Assembly: GCF_018531495.1 (NCBI RefSeq)
Contig: NZ_JAHDTI010000014.1
Location: forward strand, 62,001-126,000
DNA: 64,000 nt
Origin: Nonomuraea sediminis
GTDB taxonomy: Bacteria; Actinomycetota; Actinomycetes; Streptosporangiales; Streptosporangiaceae
Reading direction: 5' to 3'
A model generated the notes under the pieces. The model was not told the DNA's origin. It searched no databases and saw nothing but the letters and a program-made list of their open reading frames with translations. Numbering within the stretch: position 1 is the first letter of the stretch; each line of letters opens with the position of its first letter. A program made the position numbers and the translations under genes. Of the stretch, positions 1 through 10,167 are shown piece by piece.

Positions 1-1
1 G

Positions 2-937
2 CTGCGGGTGCCGTGCGTGTGCAAGGTGGCCCCGGCCACGAACAAGTACCACATCGAGGACGTCCACCGCGCCGGCGGCATCCCCGCCATCCTCGGCGAG
101 CTGGACCGCGCCGGGCTGCTGCACCGCGACGTGCCCACGGTCACCGGCGGAACGCTGGCGTCCATGCTGTCCGACTGGGACGTCCGCTCGCCCGCCGCCC
201 TGCCCGAGGCCGTCGACCTGTGGCACGCCGCGCCGGGCAACGTCCGCACCGTCAAGGCGTACTCCCAGGACAACCGGTGGGACTCGCTCGACGTCGACCG
301 CGCCGAGGGCTGCATCCGCGACCTCGAGCACGCCTACAGCACCGACGGCGGGCTGGCCGTGCTGTACGGCAACATCTCCCGCGACGGGGCGGTCGTGAAG
401 ACCGCCGGGGTCGACGAGTCGATCTGGAAGTTCTCCGGCCCCGCCGTGGTCTTCGAGTCGCAGGAGCAGGCGGTCGAGGGCATCCTCGGCGGCGCCGTCA
501 AGGCCGGCGACGTGGTCGTCATCCGCTACGAGGGTCCCAAGGGCGGGCCCGGCATGCAGGAGATGCTGTACCCGACCTCGTTCCTCAAGGGCAAGGGCCT
601 GGGCAAGGTGTGCGCCCTGATCACCGACGGCCGCTTCTCCGGCGGCACGTCGGGCCTGTCGATCGGCCACGCCTCGCCCGAGGCGGCCGAGGGCGGCGCG
701 ATCGCCCTGGTCGAGGACGGCGACCTCATCGACATCGACATCCCGAACCGCTCGATGGAGCTCCGGGTCCCGGAGGCGGAGCTGGCGGCACGCCGCGAGC
801 GCCTGCTGGCGGACCTCGGCGGCTACCGCCCGAAGGACCGCCAGCGCCCCGTCAGCGCCGCCCTGCAGGCCTACGCCGCCATGACCACCTCCGCCTCCAC
901 CGGCGCCTCCCGCGACCTGTCCCAGCTCTCGCACTGA
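2..937 (+). CDS. ilvD: dihydroxy-acid dehydratase, C-terminal half (partial)
   Basis: Partial gene: the reading frame is already open at base 2, so the N-terminal half lies outside the window. IlvD dehydrates 2,3-dihydroxy-3-methylvalerate and 2,3-dihydroxyisovalerate to 2-oxo acids in isoleucine, valine and pantothenate synthesis in the cytoplasm, using an Fe-S cluster. The visible ~312 residues carry IlvD/Edd C-terminal hallmarks: CKVAP, EDVHRAGGIPAILGEL, YEGPKGGPGMQEM, and ITDGRFSGGTSGLSIGH near the substrate site. The layout resembles the enterobacterial-type IlvD rather than the sugar-acid dehydratases, but those relatives share much of this domain, so substrate choice rests on inference. 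A strong hairpin follows the stop. Confidence 0.93.
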   Translation: MRVPCVCKVAPATNKYHIEDVHRAGGIPAILGELDRAGLLHRDVPTVTGGTLASMLSDWDVRSPAALPEAVDLWHAAPGNVRTVKAYSQDNRWDSLDVDRAEGCIRDLEHAYSTDGGLAVLYGNISRDGAVVKTAGVDESIWKFSGPAVVFESQEQAVEGILGGAVKAGDVVVIRYEGPKGGPGMQEMLYPTSFLKGKGLGKVCALITDGRFSGGTSGLSIGHASPEAAEGGAIALVEDGDLIDIDIPNRSMELRVPEAELAARRERLLADLGGYRPKDRQRPVSAALQAYAAMTTSASTGASRDLSQLSH

Positions 938-947
938 CCTTCCGCCG

Positions 948-986
948 AAGGGCGGCCCGCTGTTCCGTACGGCGTGGCCGCCCTTT
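948..986 (+). terminator. terminator hairpin after ilvD
   Basis: Perfect 9-bp arms AAGGGCGGC (948-956) and GCCGCCCTT (977-985) around a 20-nt loop, followed by T then C. It starts 10 bases after the ilvD stop. GC-rich stems with a short or absent T run are usual for actinobacterial terminators. Confidence 0.7.
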
Positions 987-1131
987 CGCCATTTCCCCTC
1001 GGCATGTCGCTGACCTGGAAAAACGCCGCCGGGTGCTACAACAAGAACGTCCCCCGGCTGGTTCGTTGATCAAGCTGGTCTATCGCCGCCGAACCCTCCC
1101 GGCATCATTTCTAACAATTCCAGGAGGAAAT

Positions 1132-4100
1132 ATGGCATTCCGTGGATGGGGAATCCTCGTCGCGGCAGCCGTACTGACGCTGTCACTGCCGGCGCCACCG
1201 ACATCGGCACGCACCGCCCCTGAGCCGCCGTCGAAGGTGGCCTGGCTGGTCAAGGACCGGGCGGACAAGGTGAAGAAGGCGGTGGGCAAGGGCAGGGGGC
1301 TGTCCAAGAAGCAGGCGGACGACCTGTCCAGCCCGTATCTGTCGGTGAACACGGATGCGATGCTCGACCTCGAGATCCACGCGCTGGCCCCGGTCGGCGC
1401 GAAGGAGCGGGCGGACCTGGTGAAGCTCGGGGCCCGGGTCCTGGTGAGCTCGGCCGACTTCAAGAAGCCGCCCAAGGTGAAGAAGCAGCCGCCCATCGGC
1501 GTCTTCCGGGCGCTGGTGCCCTACGACGCCGTGGACGCGGTCGGCGCGCTGCCGTGGGTCGCGGCGGTGCGGCCGACCGAGCACGCGACTCCGGACGCGG
1601 GCTCCATCCTGGCCGAAGGCACCCAGCTGCACCGCGCCGACGAGGTGCAGGCCCTCGGCGTCAACGGCGCCGGCCAGACCGTCGGGGTGATCTCCGACGG
1701 CGTGGTCAACCGCGCGGACGCGCAGGCGACCGGTGAGCTCCCCACGTCGTTGACGGTGTTCAACCAGGGCAGCGGTAACGAGGGCACGGCGATGCTGGAG
1801 ATCGTCCACGACCTCGCGCCGGGGGCGCCGCTGATGTTCGACGCCACAGGGGGCGGGGTGGCCTCGCACGTGGCGGCGCTGAACAACCTGGCGGCCAACG
1901 GGGCCGACATCATCAGCGAGGACATCCCCTTCGACGGCGAGCCCGCCTTCCAGCAGGGCATGGCCGCCACGACCGCGGAGACGCTCGCGACCTCGGGCGT
2001 CTGGGTCAGCTCCTCCGCGGGCAACCTGGGCGACTCCCACGCCGCGCGGGTGGCGGCCACCGGCACCGGGACCAACCCCGACGGCAACGCGGTGGGCTCG
2101 GGCTGCGGCACCCGCCCGCCGACCAACACGGTGGCCATCGCGGGAGGCACCGACACCACGTTCGACGTCCGGATCCGCCCCGGTGCCACACTCGACGGGA
2201 CGCTCCAGTGGAGCGAGCCCCGCGCCATCTTCCCGACCGCCGGGCTGGGCGGCTTCACCGACCTGGACCTGTTCCTCGTGGACGGCTCGAACAACTGCCT
2301 CGCCATGAGCACCGCGACCCAGGGCGGCGGCCAGGGCGACACGATCGAGCAGATCAGCTTCACCAACCCGAGCGCCACCAACAACCTCGATGTGAAGCTC
2401 GTCGTCAACGCCTTCGGCGGCACCGGCGCGGTCGCCGCGCCGACGATCGACCTCCGCTGGCGTGGCAACACCCAGTCGCTCGACACGCCCGCCAGGGCCG
2501 GCGCGCTCAACCCGGACTCCAACTACGTCGGCGACGCCACGTCGGCCGCGGCCGTGAACGCCGGGGCCGACCAGGATCCCGCCACGGTGCCGCTGGAGAG
2601 CTTCAGCGCCGGAGGCCCCGTACGGCTGCTCAGCACAACGATCTGCGCCGACGGCGACACGCCGCCGTGCACGGGGGTGAGCGGAGGCAACGGCAGGACC
2701 GTCATCGGCCCGACGCACGCCGCCGCCGACGGGGTGTCGGTCAGCGGGGCAGGCGGGTTCGGCGCGGGCGTGTGCCCGGCCACCACCCAGGGGCAGTGCC
2801 GGTTCTTCGGCACCTCGGCCGCCACACCGAGCGCGGCGGGCGTCGCCGCGCTGGTCCGCCAGGCGCTGGGCGGCTCGCCGACCCCCGCGCAGCTGACCGC
2901 GGTGCTCAACGCCAACGCCACGGACAGGGCTTCCGCGGGCCCTGACAACCAGTTCGGCGCCGGGGTGCTCGACGCGTTCTCCGCGGTCAGCAACCGCGCC
3001 GACCTGAACGTCGACAAGAACTGCCTGCCCAACGACCCCGTGCCGGCGGGTTCGACCTTCACCTGCACGATCACGGTGGGCAACGCGGGCCCGGCCGTGG
3101 CCAGGGCGGTCAAGGTCACGGACACCGCGATCTCCAGCGGCTCCGTCTCCCTGGCCAGCAGCACGTCGGGCTGTACGGCGAGCGGTGCAGAGGTCCACTG
3201 CTCCCTGGGAGCCCTGGCCTCCGGCGCCACCCGGGTGATCACCGTGACCGGGACCGCCGACGAGCCGCAGGACATCGCCGACACGGCCGAGGTCACGAGC
3301 GGGACCATCGACCCGGACGTCGACGACAACAAGGCGTCCGACACCGTCAGGGTCGTGGGCCGCGCCGACCTGTCGCTGACCAAGAGCGGGCCGGCCACGG
3401 CCAACGCGGGCGAGGTCATCACCTACACCCTGACCGGCTCCAACGCCGGGCCTTCGACCGCGAGCAATGTCGTCATCACCGACCGGCTCCCGGCCAAGGT
3501 GACCGTGCAGTCGGTGACGGGCAACCTCGGGGCGACCTGTACGGCGGGCCCGCCCGCCAGGTGCCAGTTCGGTTCCGTCGCACCGGGCGGCCCCGCACCC
3601 ACCATGCAGATCACCGCGAAGATCGCGCCGGATGCCACCGGCGCCATCATCAACGACGCGTCGATCGCATCGGACACCACCGACCCGGACACCTCGAACA
3701 ACGCCGCCACGGCATCGACCGCCCTGTCGGCCGCCGCCAACCTGGCGGTGACCAAGGTCGACAGCCCTGACCCGGTGCTGGCGGGCCGCAGGCTGTCCTA
3801 CACCGTCAACGTCAGCAACCTCGGCCCGTCCGTGGCGGAAGGCGTCCGGCTCACCGACACGCTGCCCGACCAGGTGGACTTCGCCTCGGCCGAGGTCACG
3901 AGCGGATCGGGCACCTGCGTCCTCATCGAGGTTCCCACCGCGCCGCCGTCCAAGCGGGTCGACTGCCAGTTGGGCACCATGGCGCCGAACCCAGGATCCC
4001 CGGCCGTCGTCGTGATCTCCACGACGGTGAAGAGCGCCACGCCGGCGGACAGCACGATCTCCAACACGGCGACCGTCGCGGGCACCACCGGCGACCCGAA

Positions 4101-4509
4101 CCCGGGCAACAACTCGGCGACCGCCTCGACCACCGTCAAGCGGGACGCCGACCTGGCCACGACACTCACCAGCGACCATGACGTGTACAAGCCCAGTTCG
4201 ACGATCGTCTACACGGTGGCGGTGGCCAACGGCGGACCTTCGGACGCCGCTGGCGTCGTGGCGACCGTCAACCTGCCGGCCGTCAAGCAGGCGAACTACG
4301 TGTTCGACACCGGCGGCTGCACGCTGTCGAACCTCACGCTCACCTGCCCGATCGGGGTGCTGCCCGCCGGGGAGCGGCGCACGTTCAACGTCCACGTCGT
4401 GGTGAAGGGCAAGAAGGGCCAGGTCACAACCTCGGCCTCGGCCACAAGCCCCACCCACGACCCCACGACCACCAACAACACCGCAACCAGAACCGTCCTC
4501 ATCGGCTAA
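1132..4509 (+). CDS. secreted subtilase-like (S8) protein with four DUF11 repeats
   Basis: 1125 residues. The ATG at 1132 is chosen because AGGAGGAAAT precedes it and a clear Sec signal peptide follows (MAFRGWG then a hydrophobic run, cleavage near Ala-Arg-Thr about residue 30). An S8-type domain spans about residues 150-620: Asp189 in VGVISDGV, oxyanion-type Asn298 in SSSAGN and nucleophile-type Ser562 in GTSAATPSAAG. The block where the catalytic His is expected reads NEGTAMLEIVHDLAPG, with Glu217 in the usual His position. Four DUF11/CARDB-like beta repeats follow, starting near residues 624, 746, 870 and 1007, with paired cysteines in each. There is no LPxTG motif or terminal membrane anchor, so release or non-covalent wall association is likely. 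It stands alone, between ilvD and a repeat-filled gap. Proteolytic activity is inference because of the altered triad. Confidence 0.87.
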   Translation: MAFRGWGILVAAAVLTLSLPAPPTSARTAPEPPSKVAWLVKDRADKVKKAVGKGRGLSKKQADDLSSPYLSVNTDAMLDLEIHALAPVGAKERADLVKLGARVLVSSADFKKPPKVKKQPPIGVFRALVPYDAVDAVGALPWVAAVRPTEHATPDAGSILAEGTQLHRADEVQALGVNGAGQTVGVISDGVVNRADAQATGELPTSLTVFNQGSGNEGTAMLEIVHDLAPGAPLMFDATGGGVASHVAALNNLAANGADIISEDIPFDGEPAFQQGMAATTAETLATSGVWVSSSAGNLGDSHAARVAATGTGTNPDGNAVGSGCGTRPPTNTVAIAGGTDTTFDVRIRPGATLDGTLQWSEPRAIFPTAGLGGFTDLDLFLVDGSNNCLAMSTATQGGGQGDTIEQISFTNPSATNNLDVKLVVNAFGGTGAVAAPTIDLRWRGNTQSLDTPARAGALNPDSNYVGDATSAAAVNAGADQDPATVPLESFSAGGPVRLLSTTICADGDTPPCTGVSGGNGRTVIGPTHAAADGVSVSGAGGFGAGVCPATTQGQCRFFGTSAATPSAAGVAALVRQALGGSPTPAQLTAVLNANATDRASAGPDNQFGAGVLDAFSAVSNRADLNVDKNCLPNDPVPAGSTFTCTITVGNAGPAVARAVKVTDTAISSGSVSLASSTSGCTASGAEVHCSLGALASGATRVITVTGTADEPQDIADTAEVTSGTIDPDVDDNKASDTVRVVGRADLSLTKSGPATANAGEVITYTLTGSNAGPSTASNVVITDRLPAKVTVQSVTGNLGATCTAGPPARCQFGSVAPGGPAPTMQITAKIAPDATGAIINDASIASDTTDPDTSNNAATASTALSAAANLAVTKVDSPDPVLAGRRLSYTVNVSNLGPSVAEGVRLTDTLPDQVDFASAEVTSGSGTCVLIEVPTAPPSKRVDCQLGTMAPNPGSPAVVVISTTVKSATPADSTISNTATVAGTTGDPNPGNNSATASTTVKRDADLATTLTSDHDVYKPSSTIVYTVAVANGGPSDAAGVVATVNLPAVKQANYVFDTGGCTLSNLTLTCPIGVLPAGERRTFNVHVVVKGKKGQVTTSASATSPTHDPTTTNNTATRTVLIG

Positions 4510-4660
4510 CACCCACCCGCCGCCCGCACCCCCCACGGTGCGGGCGGCACCCATCTCACCGCCGCCCCCACGCAGCCGTTCGCGCTCCCACGCCAACCTT
4601 TCAGGCGCCAGGTCGGCGAGGCGGGGTGCGGCGAAGGTCGGCGCCCCGGGCACGGCGGGG

Positions 4661-4707
4661 CGAGACCGCGGTGCCCGGATACGGCAGGGCGAGACCGCGG
4701 TGCCCGG
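4661..4707 (+). repeat. 29-bp-period tandem repeat
   Basis: The 18-mer CGAGACCGCGGTGCCCGG occurs at 4661-4678 and again at 4690-4707. It forms the upstream part of the repeat-rich gap 4510-5056, where no convincing gene was found. Confidence 0.7.
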
Positions 4708-4734
4708 GTTTCGCAGCGTCGTGACGGCGAGCAA

Positions 4735-4931
4735 GGATCCCCGACTCGCCGGAAGCGCCGGTCGCGGGCCCTCAGCCGGAGTACGGCGGGCGGCCGGTGG
4801 CGGCGGCTTGCCGTACAGACGCAAGAAGTCGCAGGAGAACAAGACGCCGGTCGCGGGCCCTCAGCCGGAGTGCGGCGGGCGGCCGGTGGCGGCGGCTTGC
4901 CGTACGGGCGCAAGAAGGCGCAGGAGAGCAA
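4735..4931 (+). repeat. dispersed GCCGTAC repeat family, tandem pair (copies A and B)
   Basis: Two direct copies with a period of 89 bp: CTCAGCCGGAG begins at 4771 and 4860. Both run through a GCGGGCGGCCGGTGGCGG core into GGCTTGCCGTAC and a related GCAAGAAG tail. Copy A also has an upstream arm (GACGGCGAGCA, GACTCGCCGG) that is shared with copies near 13.6 kb and 47.0 kb. Short reading frames through here have repeat-derived composition and no family hallmarks, so the 547-bp gap is treated as non-coding. Confidence 0.8.
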
Positions 4932-5056
4932 GGCGCTGCGCGGGCTGGACGGCGCGCGGGAACGAGGCGTCGCGCGGGAGAGTGTGGCCTGGGCGGAGGG
5001 GGAGGATATCGTCAGCGCGTTCGAAAACTGTCGGTGGTGGAGCGTAATGTCGGGGT

Positions 5057-5551
5057 ATGGCTACAGTCGTGAAGCCCTCCTCCCAGCTCCTGACGACCGC
5101 CGAGATCGCCGCGCTGGCGCTGTCCCTGGCCCATCTGGGCACGGGGCCGCAGGCCGTGACGGCGCGCCGCGGGCTGCGGCTCGCGCTCGAGCACCTCGAG
5201 ATCGACGACGACGTCATCACCTCAACGCTCGCGACCCTCACCGATCCGCTTCCCGCCGACGTCGCCGCACGGGCGCGGGTGGCGGCCGATGCCATCACCA
5301 GCCGTCTCGTCGTACGCCTGCACTACCGCGACGCCGCCGGGCACGTCACCTCGCGTGACGTGGAGCCGGTGACGTGCCTGGTGCACCGCGAATACTGGTA
5401 CCTGGTCGGGATCTGCCGGATGCGCCGGGCGATCCGCGCCTTCCGCTTCGACCGGATCATCGCCGTCGAGCCCACCCTGACACCGTCCCGCCCCCACCTG
5501 GCCGACCGCTTCCTCCCCTTCCAACGCCGCAAGCGCTCCCGCGCCGCATAA
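5057..5551 (+). CDS. short WYL-domain protein
   Basis: 164 residues. The C-terminal half carries the WYL-domain signature: REYWYLVGIC at about 115-124, followed by AIRAFRFDRI. WYL domains bind small ligands or nucleic acid and usually follow an N-terminal HTH in DeoR/PafBC-like regulators. Here the N-terminal ~70 residues are helical and do not obviously form a winged helix, so this is a stand-alone or divergent WYL protein. The ATG at 5057 is only weakly supported by an upstream GGAG. It lies between the tandem repeats and a bidirectional hairpin. A regulatory role is inferred from the family only. Confidence 0.75.
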   Translation: MATVVKPSSQLLTTAEIAALALSLAHLGTGPQAVTARRGLRLALEHLEIDDDVITSTLATLTDPLPADVAARARVAADAITSRLVVRLHYRDAAGHVTSRDVEPVTCLVHREYWYLVGICRMRRAIRAFRFDRIIAVEPTLTPSRPHLADRFLPFQRRKRSRAA

Positions 5552-5641
5552 GTCCCGGCTCTCGGGGTCTGCCGTCGGGGTGTGCCGCCTCGCTCGCCTT
5601 CAGGCCGGGCGTCGCAGCGCACCCCCGGTCCCACGTCGTGC

Positions 5642-5691
5642 GGCGCGCCCTCAGGCATGTCGCCTCGCGTTGTGCCTGGCGAGGGCGCGCC
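5642..5691. terminator. long hairpin between convergent genes
   Basis: Perfect 11-bp outer arms GGCGCGCCCTC (5642-5652) and GAGGGCGCGCC (5681-5691), continuing inward with CAGGCA/TGCCTG after a small bulge. It sits between the convergent WYL (+) and FmdB (-) genes and would act in both directions. Nothing else was seen in 5552-5784. Confidence 0.65.
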
Positions 5692-5784
5692 GATACAGGG
5701 GGACGCTTGAGAGGGGCTGCGGGGTCCTCCCAGGTCGCGGCGGGGTCCGTCACGGTCGGCGGTTGTCTCGCCGTACCCGGGGAG

Positions 5785-5985
5785 TCAGGAGCAGCAGCCG
5801 CCGCCGCAGCAACCGCCGGACGGGCGGGGGGCGGAGGCGGACCCGGTCATGGCGACCGTGGTGAGCAGCTTGACCGTGTCGGCGTGGCCCTCGGGGCACA
5901 CCGCGGGGTCGTCGGAGGACGCCATCGGGCGCGACACCTCGAACGTGGACCCGCAGGCGCGGCAGCGGAAGTCGTAACGCGGCAT
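5785..5985 (-). CDS. FmdB-family zinc-ribbon protein
   Basis: 66 residues. The ATG giving MPRYDFRC is preferred over an ATG two codons upstream because family members begin this way. The N-terminal ribbon has CRACG and a second half CPEGH, the FmdB/CxxC regulatory domain. The tail ends in a cysteine cluster (GGCCGGGCCS), as in many actinobacterial members. FmdB was first noted near formamidase genes; its molecular role is not settled. It lies 9 bases downstream of the GNAT gene on the same strand and is probably cotranscribed with it. Confidence 0.85.
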   Translation of the reverse strand: MPRYDFRCRACGSTFEVSRPMASSDDPAVCPEGHADTVKLLTTVAMTGSASAPRPSGGCCGGGCCS

Positions 5986-5994
5986 GACCACAGA

Positions 5995-6801
5995 TTACGG
6001 CCTGTACATGACATGGGCATAGTCGGTCAGCGGCTCGTACCCGATCGACTGGTAGACGGCATTGCTGGTGGGGTTGGCCAGGTCGGTGAAGAGCACGACC
6101 TGCTCACACCTCTCCTCCAGCCCGGTACGGCTGGCGAAGGCGGTGACCGCGGCGCCGTATCCGCGGCGGCGGCGCGAGGGCGGCGTGTAGACAGGACCGA
6201 CCCGGCAGACCCCTCCGGCGGGCGACTGGAGGCCGGCCAGCGAGACCGGCGCGTCGTCGTCCTCCCAGAGGAAGAACTCGCGCCCGGCCAGGCGGCGCTC
6301 GACGTAGGCGACCACGTCGCCCGGGTTCAGCTCGACCTCCTCGTGGAAGTCCTGACACCAGGCCACCAGCAGCGCGAAGTCGCCGGCCGTGGCGAGCCTG
6401 CCGCGGCCGGGGACCGATGGGATCTTGAGCGTGCCCAGCCGGTACAGGCGCTCCGACAGCACGCGATCGACCTGCCTGCCTGAGGCCGCGGTGAAGGCGT
6501 CGGTGAGGTCGACGGGGCCCACGACCTCGGGGATCTCGCGGTCGCCCAGGGCCTCGACGAGGGCGGGTATCGCCTCGACCGGCATCCTGGCCAGCCCGAG
6601 CGGGTGCGGCGGCGTGCGGAAGACGGCGCCGAGGACCTGGTCGCCGGGCCTCCACCAGCCGAAGTAGGCGCCCTCCACGCGCATGCCCGCCTTCATCCCC
6701 ACCAGGACGGTGAGCGGCACCGTGTTGCCGACCGGGTCAACGGTCAGAAAAGTCTCGGCGGCCGCGGCGTATTCGGCGACGTCCTGGGAGAAGGTCCACA
6801 T
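5995..6801 (-). CDS. GNAT-family N-acetyltransferase
   Basis: 268 residues. The start is set at MWTFSQDV; an upstream GTG eight codons earlier is possible. A C-terminal GNAT fold is visible: VGPVYTPPSRRRRGYGAAV at about 200-218 is the acetyl-CoA loop (R/Q-x-x-G-x-G/A), followed by NPTSNAVYQSIGYEPL, the usual motif B. The N-terminal ~130 residues are a second, degenerate GNAT-like half, as in tandem-GNAT actinobacterial proteins. The acceptor cannot be read from sequence. A 15-bp-arm hairpin lies just upstream, separating it from the HNH gene. Confidence 0.82.
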   Translation of the reverse strand: MWTFSQDVAEYAAAAETFLTVDPVGNTVPLTVLVGMKAGMRVEGAYFGWWRPGDQVLGAVFRTPPHPLGLARMPVEAIPALVEALGDREIPEVVGPVDLTDAFTAASGRQVDRVLSERLYRLGTLKIPSVPGRGRLATAGDFALLVAWCQDFHEEVELNPGDVVAYVERRLAGREFFLWEDDDAPVSLAGLQSPAGGVCRVGPVYTPPSRRRRGYGAAVTAFASRTGLEERCEQVVLFTDLANPTSNAVYQSIGYEPLTDYAHVMYRP

Positions 6802-6840
6802 GCCCAAATGGTGGCAGCTCCCCAAATTTCAGCACAAAGG

Positions 6841-6876
6841 TTTTTGCCCGGACCCCACCAAGGGTCCGGGCAAAAA
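6841..6876. terminator. 15-bp-arm inverted repeat between HNH and GNAT genes
   Basis: Left arm TTTTTGCCCGGACCC (6841-6855), 6-nt loop, right arm GGGTCCGGGCAAAAA (6862-6876), all paired. It is 13 bases past the stop of the HNH gene and 39 bases before the GNAT start on the minus strand. The T run precedes and the A run follows the stem on both strands, so it is not a textbook Rho-independent terminator, but termination or 3'-end stabilisation is the likeliest role. Confidence 0.6.
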
Positions 6877-6889
6877 TATGACATCAGGC

Positions 6890-7399
6890 TCAGGCCGCGG
6901 CCTCCAGGTAGGGAGCCCACTGCGGGTCACCCACCTGCGACGCCCCGATCAGCCGCCAATGGGCCCCTCGTGGCACCGCAGGAGCGAAGCGCAGCGCCCA
7001 CCCCAGTTCCTCCAGGAACTTGTCCGCCTTGCGATGGTTGCACGGTGTGCAGGAGGCGACGCAGTTCTCCCAGGTGTGCGCACCACCGCGGGACCGCGGG
7101 ATGACATGGTCGATGGTCTCGGCCCGCTGGCCGCAGTAGGCGCAGCGGAAGTCGTCGCGCCGCATGAGCGCCGCCCTGGTGAGCGGGATGCGCGACCGGT
7201 AGGGGATGCGGACGTATCTTCGGAGCCGGATCACCGACGGCACGTCCAGCGTGCAGCTGGCCGAGCGGAGCACGGCGCCCCGCCCGTCACGGTGGACGAC
7301 GTCGGCCTTCTCCCGCAGCACCAGAACGATCGCCCGGTGCAGGGAGAGGGTGGTGAGTGGCTCGTAGGTTGCGTTGAGCAGCAGGACCTGGCGCATCAT
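6890..7399 (-). CDS. HNH endonuclease
   Basis: 169 residues. Start at ATGATG (7399, or 7396 for the second ATG), preceded by GGGAAGAGG. The HNH domain reads CAYCGQ, then ETIDHVIPRSRGG (DH pair), WENCVASCTPCNHRKAD. It has two CxxC pairs that bind a structural zinc and the H-N-H metal site. The N-terminal VLLLNATYEPLTTLSLHRAI is shared by a widespread actinobacterial single-domain HNH family of unknown cell role. An upstream GTG would add 16 residues reading through a 22-bp palindrome and is rejected for that reason. Confidence 0.87.
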   Translation of the reverse strand: MMRQVLLLNATYEPLTTLSLHRAIVLVLREKADVVHRDGRGAVLRSASCTLDVPSVIRLRRYVRIPYRSRIPLTRAALMRRDDFRCAYCGQRAETIDHVIPRSRGGAHTWENCVASCTPCNHRKADKFLEELGWALRFAPAVPRGAHWRLIGASQVGDPQWAPYLEAAA

Positions 7400-7430
7400 C
7401 GTGCCTCTTCCCGCTGCACGGGTATCAAAG

Positions 7431-7452
7431 GGGACATGCCGCGGCATGTCCC
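7431..7452. promoter_or_regulatory. 22-bp perfect palindrome upstream of the HNH gene
   Basis: GGGACATGCCG (7431-7441) is followed directly by its reverse complement CGGCATGTCCC (7442-7452). It lies 32 bases before the HNH start. A dimeric-repressor operator or cruciform is suggested by the symmetry; no matching regulator is adjacent. Confidence 0.5.
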
Positions 7453-7688
7453 GGCTGTCGGTCCCTCCTGGGGGACTGTCGCTTCCGTCACGTGGACCTC
7501 CGCCGGACGGCCCAGCGGATGGTCACCACGGCACCGTCCTCACCCAAGTCTGGCGTTTCCCGACCGGTTCACGCCACCCCATAACCTCCAGCCGATATGA
7601 CCAGAGGGGCACACGTTACGTTTTATGCCCGCATCACCAGGCCTTTACGCGCCCCGGCCGGCATCTGGCTTGCCATAGGGTTCGGGTC

Positions 7689-9733
<2,045 letters not shown>

Positions 9734-9737
<4 letters not shown>

Positions 9738-10147
9738 GGCGCCAGCGGGTCTCCGCGTACGCGATCTGCGTGCGCGGGGACGACCTGCTGCTGGCCCGCT
9801 GGATCGAGGGCCATACTCCGCTGTGGACGATGCCGGGCGGCGGGGTCGAGCACGGCGAGGATCCCTTCGACGCGGTGGTGCGCGAGGTCGAGGAGGAGAC
9901 GGGCTACCACATCGAGGTCGACGGGCTGCTGGGGATCGACAGCTACCACCCGCGCGAGGAGTTCCACGCCGTGCGCGTCTTCTACGTCGCGACCGTGGTG
10001 GGCGGCGAGCTGCGGCACGAGGTCGGCGGGTCCACCGACCAGGCGGCGTGGTTCCCGCTGGGCGAGGTGAAGGAACTGGCGCGGTCGGAGGTCATCGACC
10101 GGGCGCTGGAGCTGTACCAGGTGCGTCCCATTACCGGCCACCTATAG
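9734..10147 (+). CDS. Nudix hydrolase
   Basis: 137 residues from a TTG that overlaps the peptidase stop (TTGA). The Nudix box is complete: GGVEHGEDPFDAVVREVEEE then TGY, matching GX5EX7REUXEEXGU. These enzymes split nucleoside diphosphates linked to another moiety using Mg2+; the substrate cannot be told here. No other in-frame start precedes the beta-strand SAYAICVRGDDLLLARW without losing it, which supports the unusual start codon. Coupling to a peptidase gene may be only operon packing. Confidence 0.85.
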
Positions 10148-10167
10148 TCGGAGAGGTGAGCCTGGTC

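Noticed and set aside
13..1131. 373-codon upstream extension of the subtilase frame
   Set aside because: It overlaps ilvD out of frame; a strong AGGAGG and a signal peptide place the start at 1132.
1183..4842. 1219-codon open frame on the minus strand opposite the subtilase gene
   Set aside because: It is an antisense shadow produced by high GC and third-position bias; its translation is Arg/Gly/Ala-rich and has no family motifs.
4538..5047. Short frames through the 4510-5056 gap
   Set aside because: They read through tandem repeats and give repetitive Arg/Gly-rich products without ribosome sites.
5642..5691. Attachment site or IS end from the GGCGCGCCCTC inverted repeat
   Set aside because: It lies between convergent stops and nothing mobile adjoins it; a bidirectional terminator explains it better.
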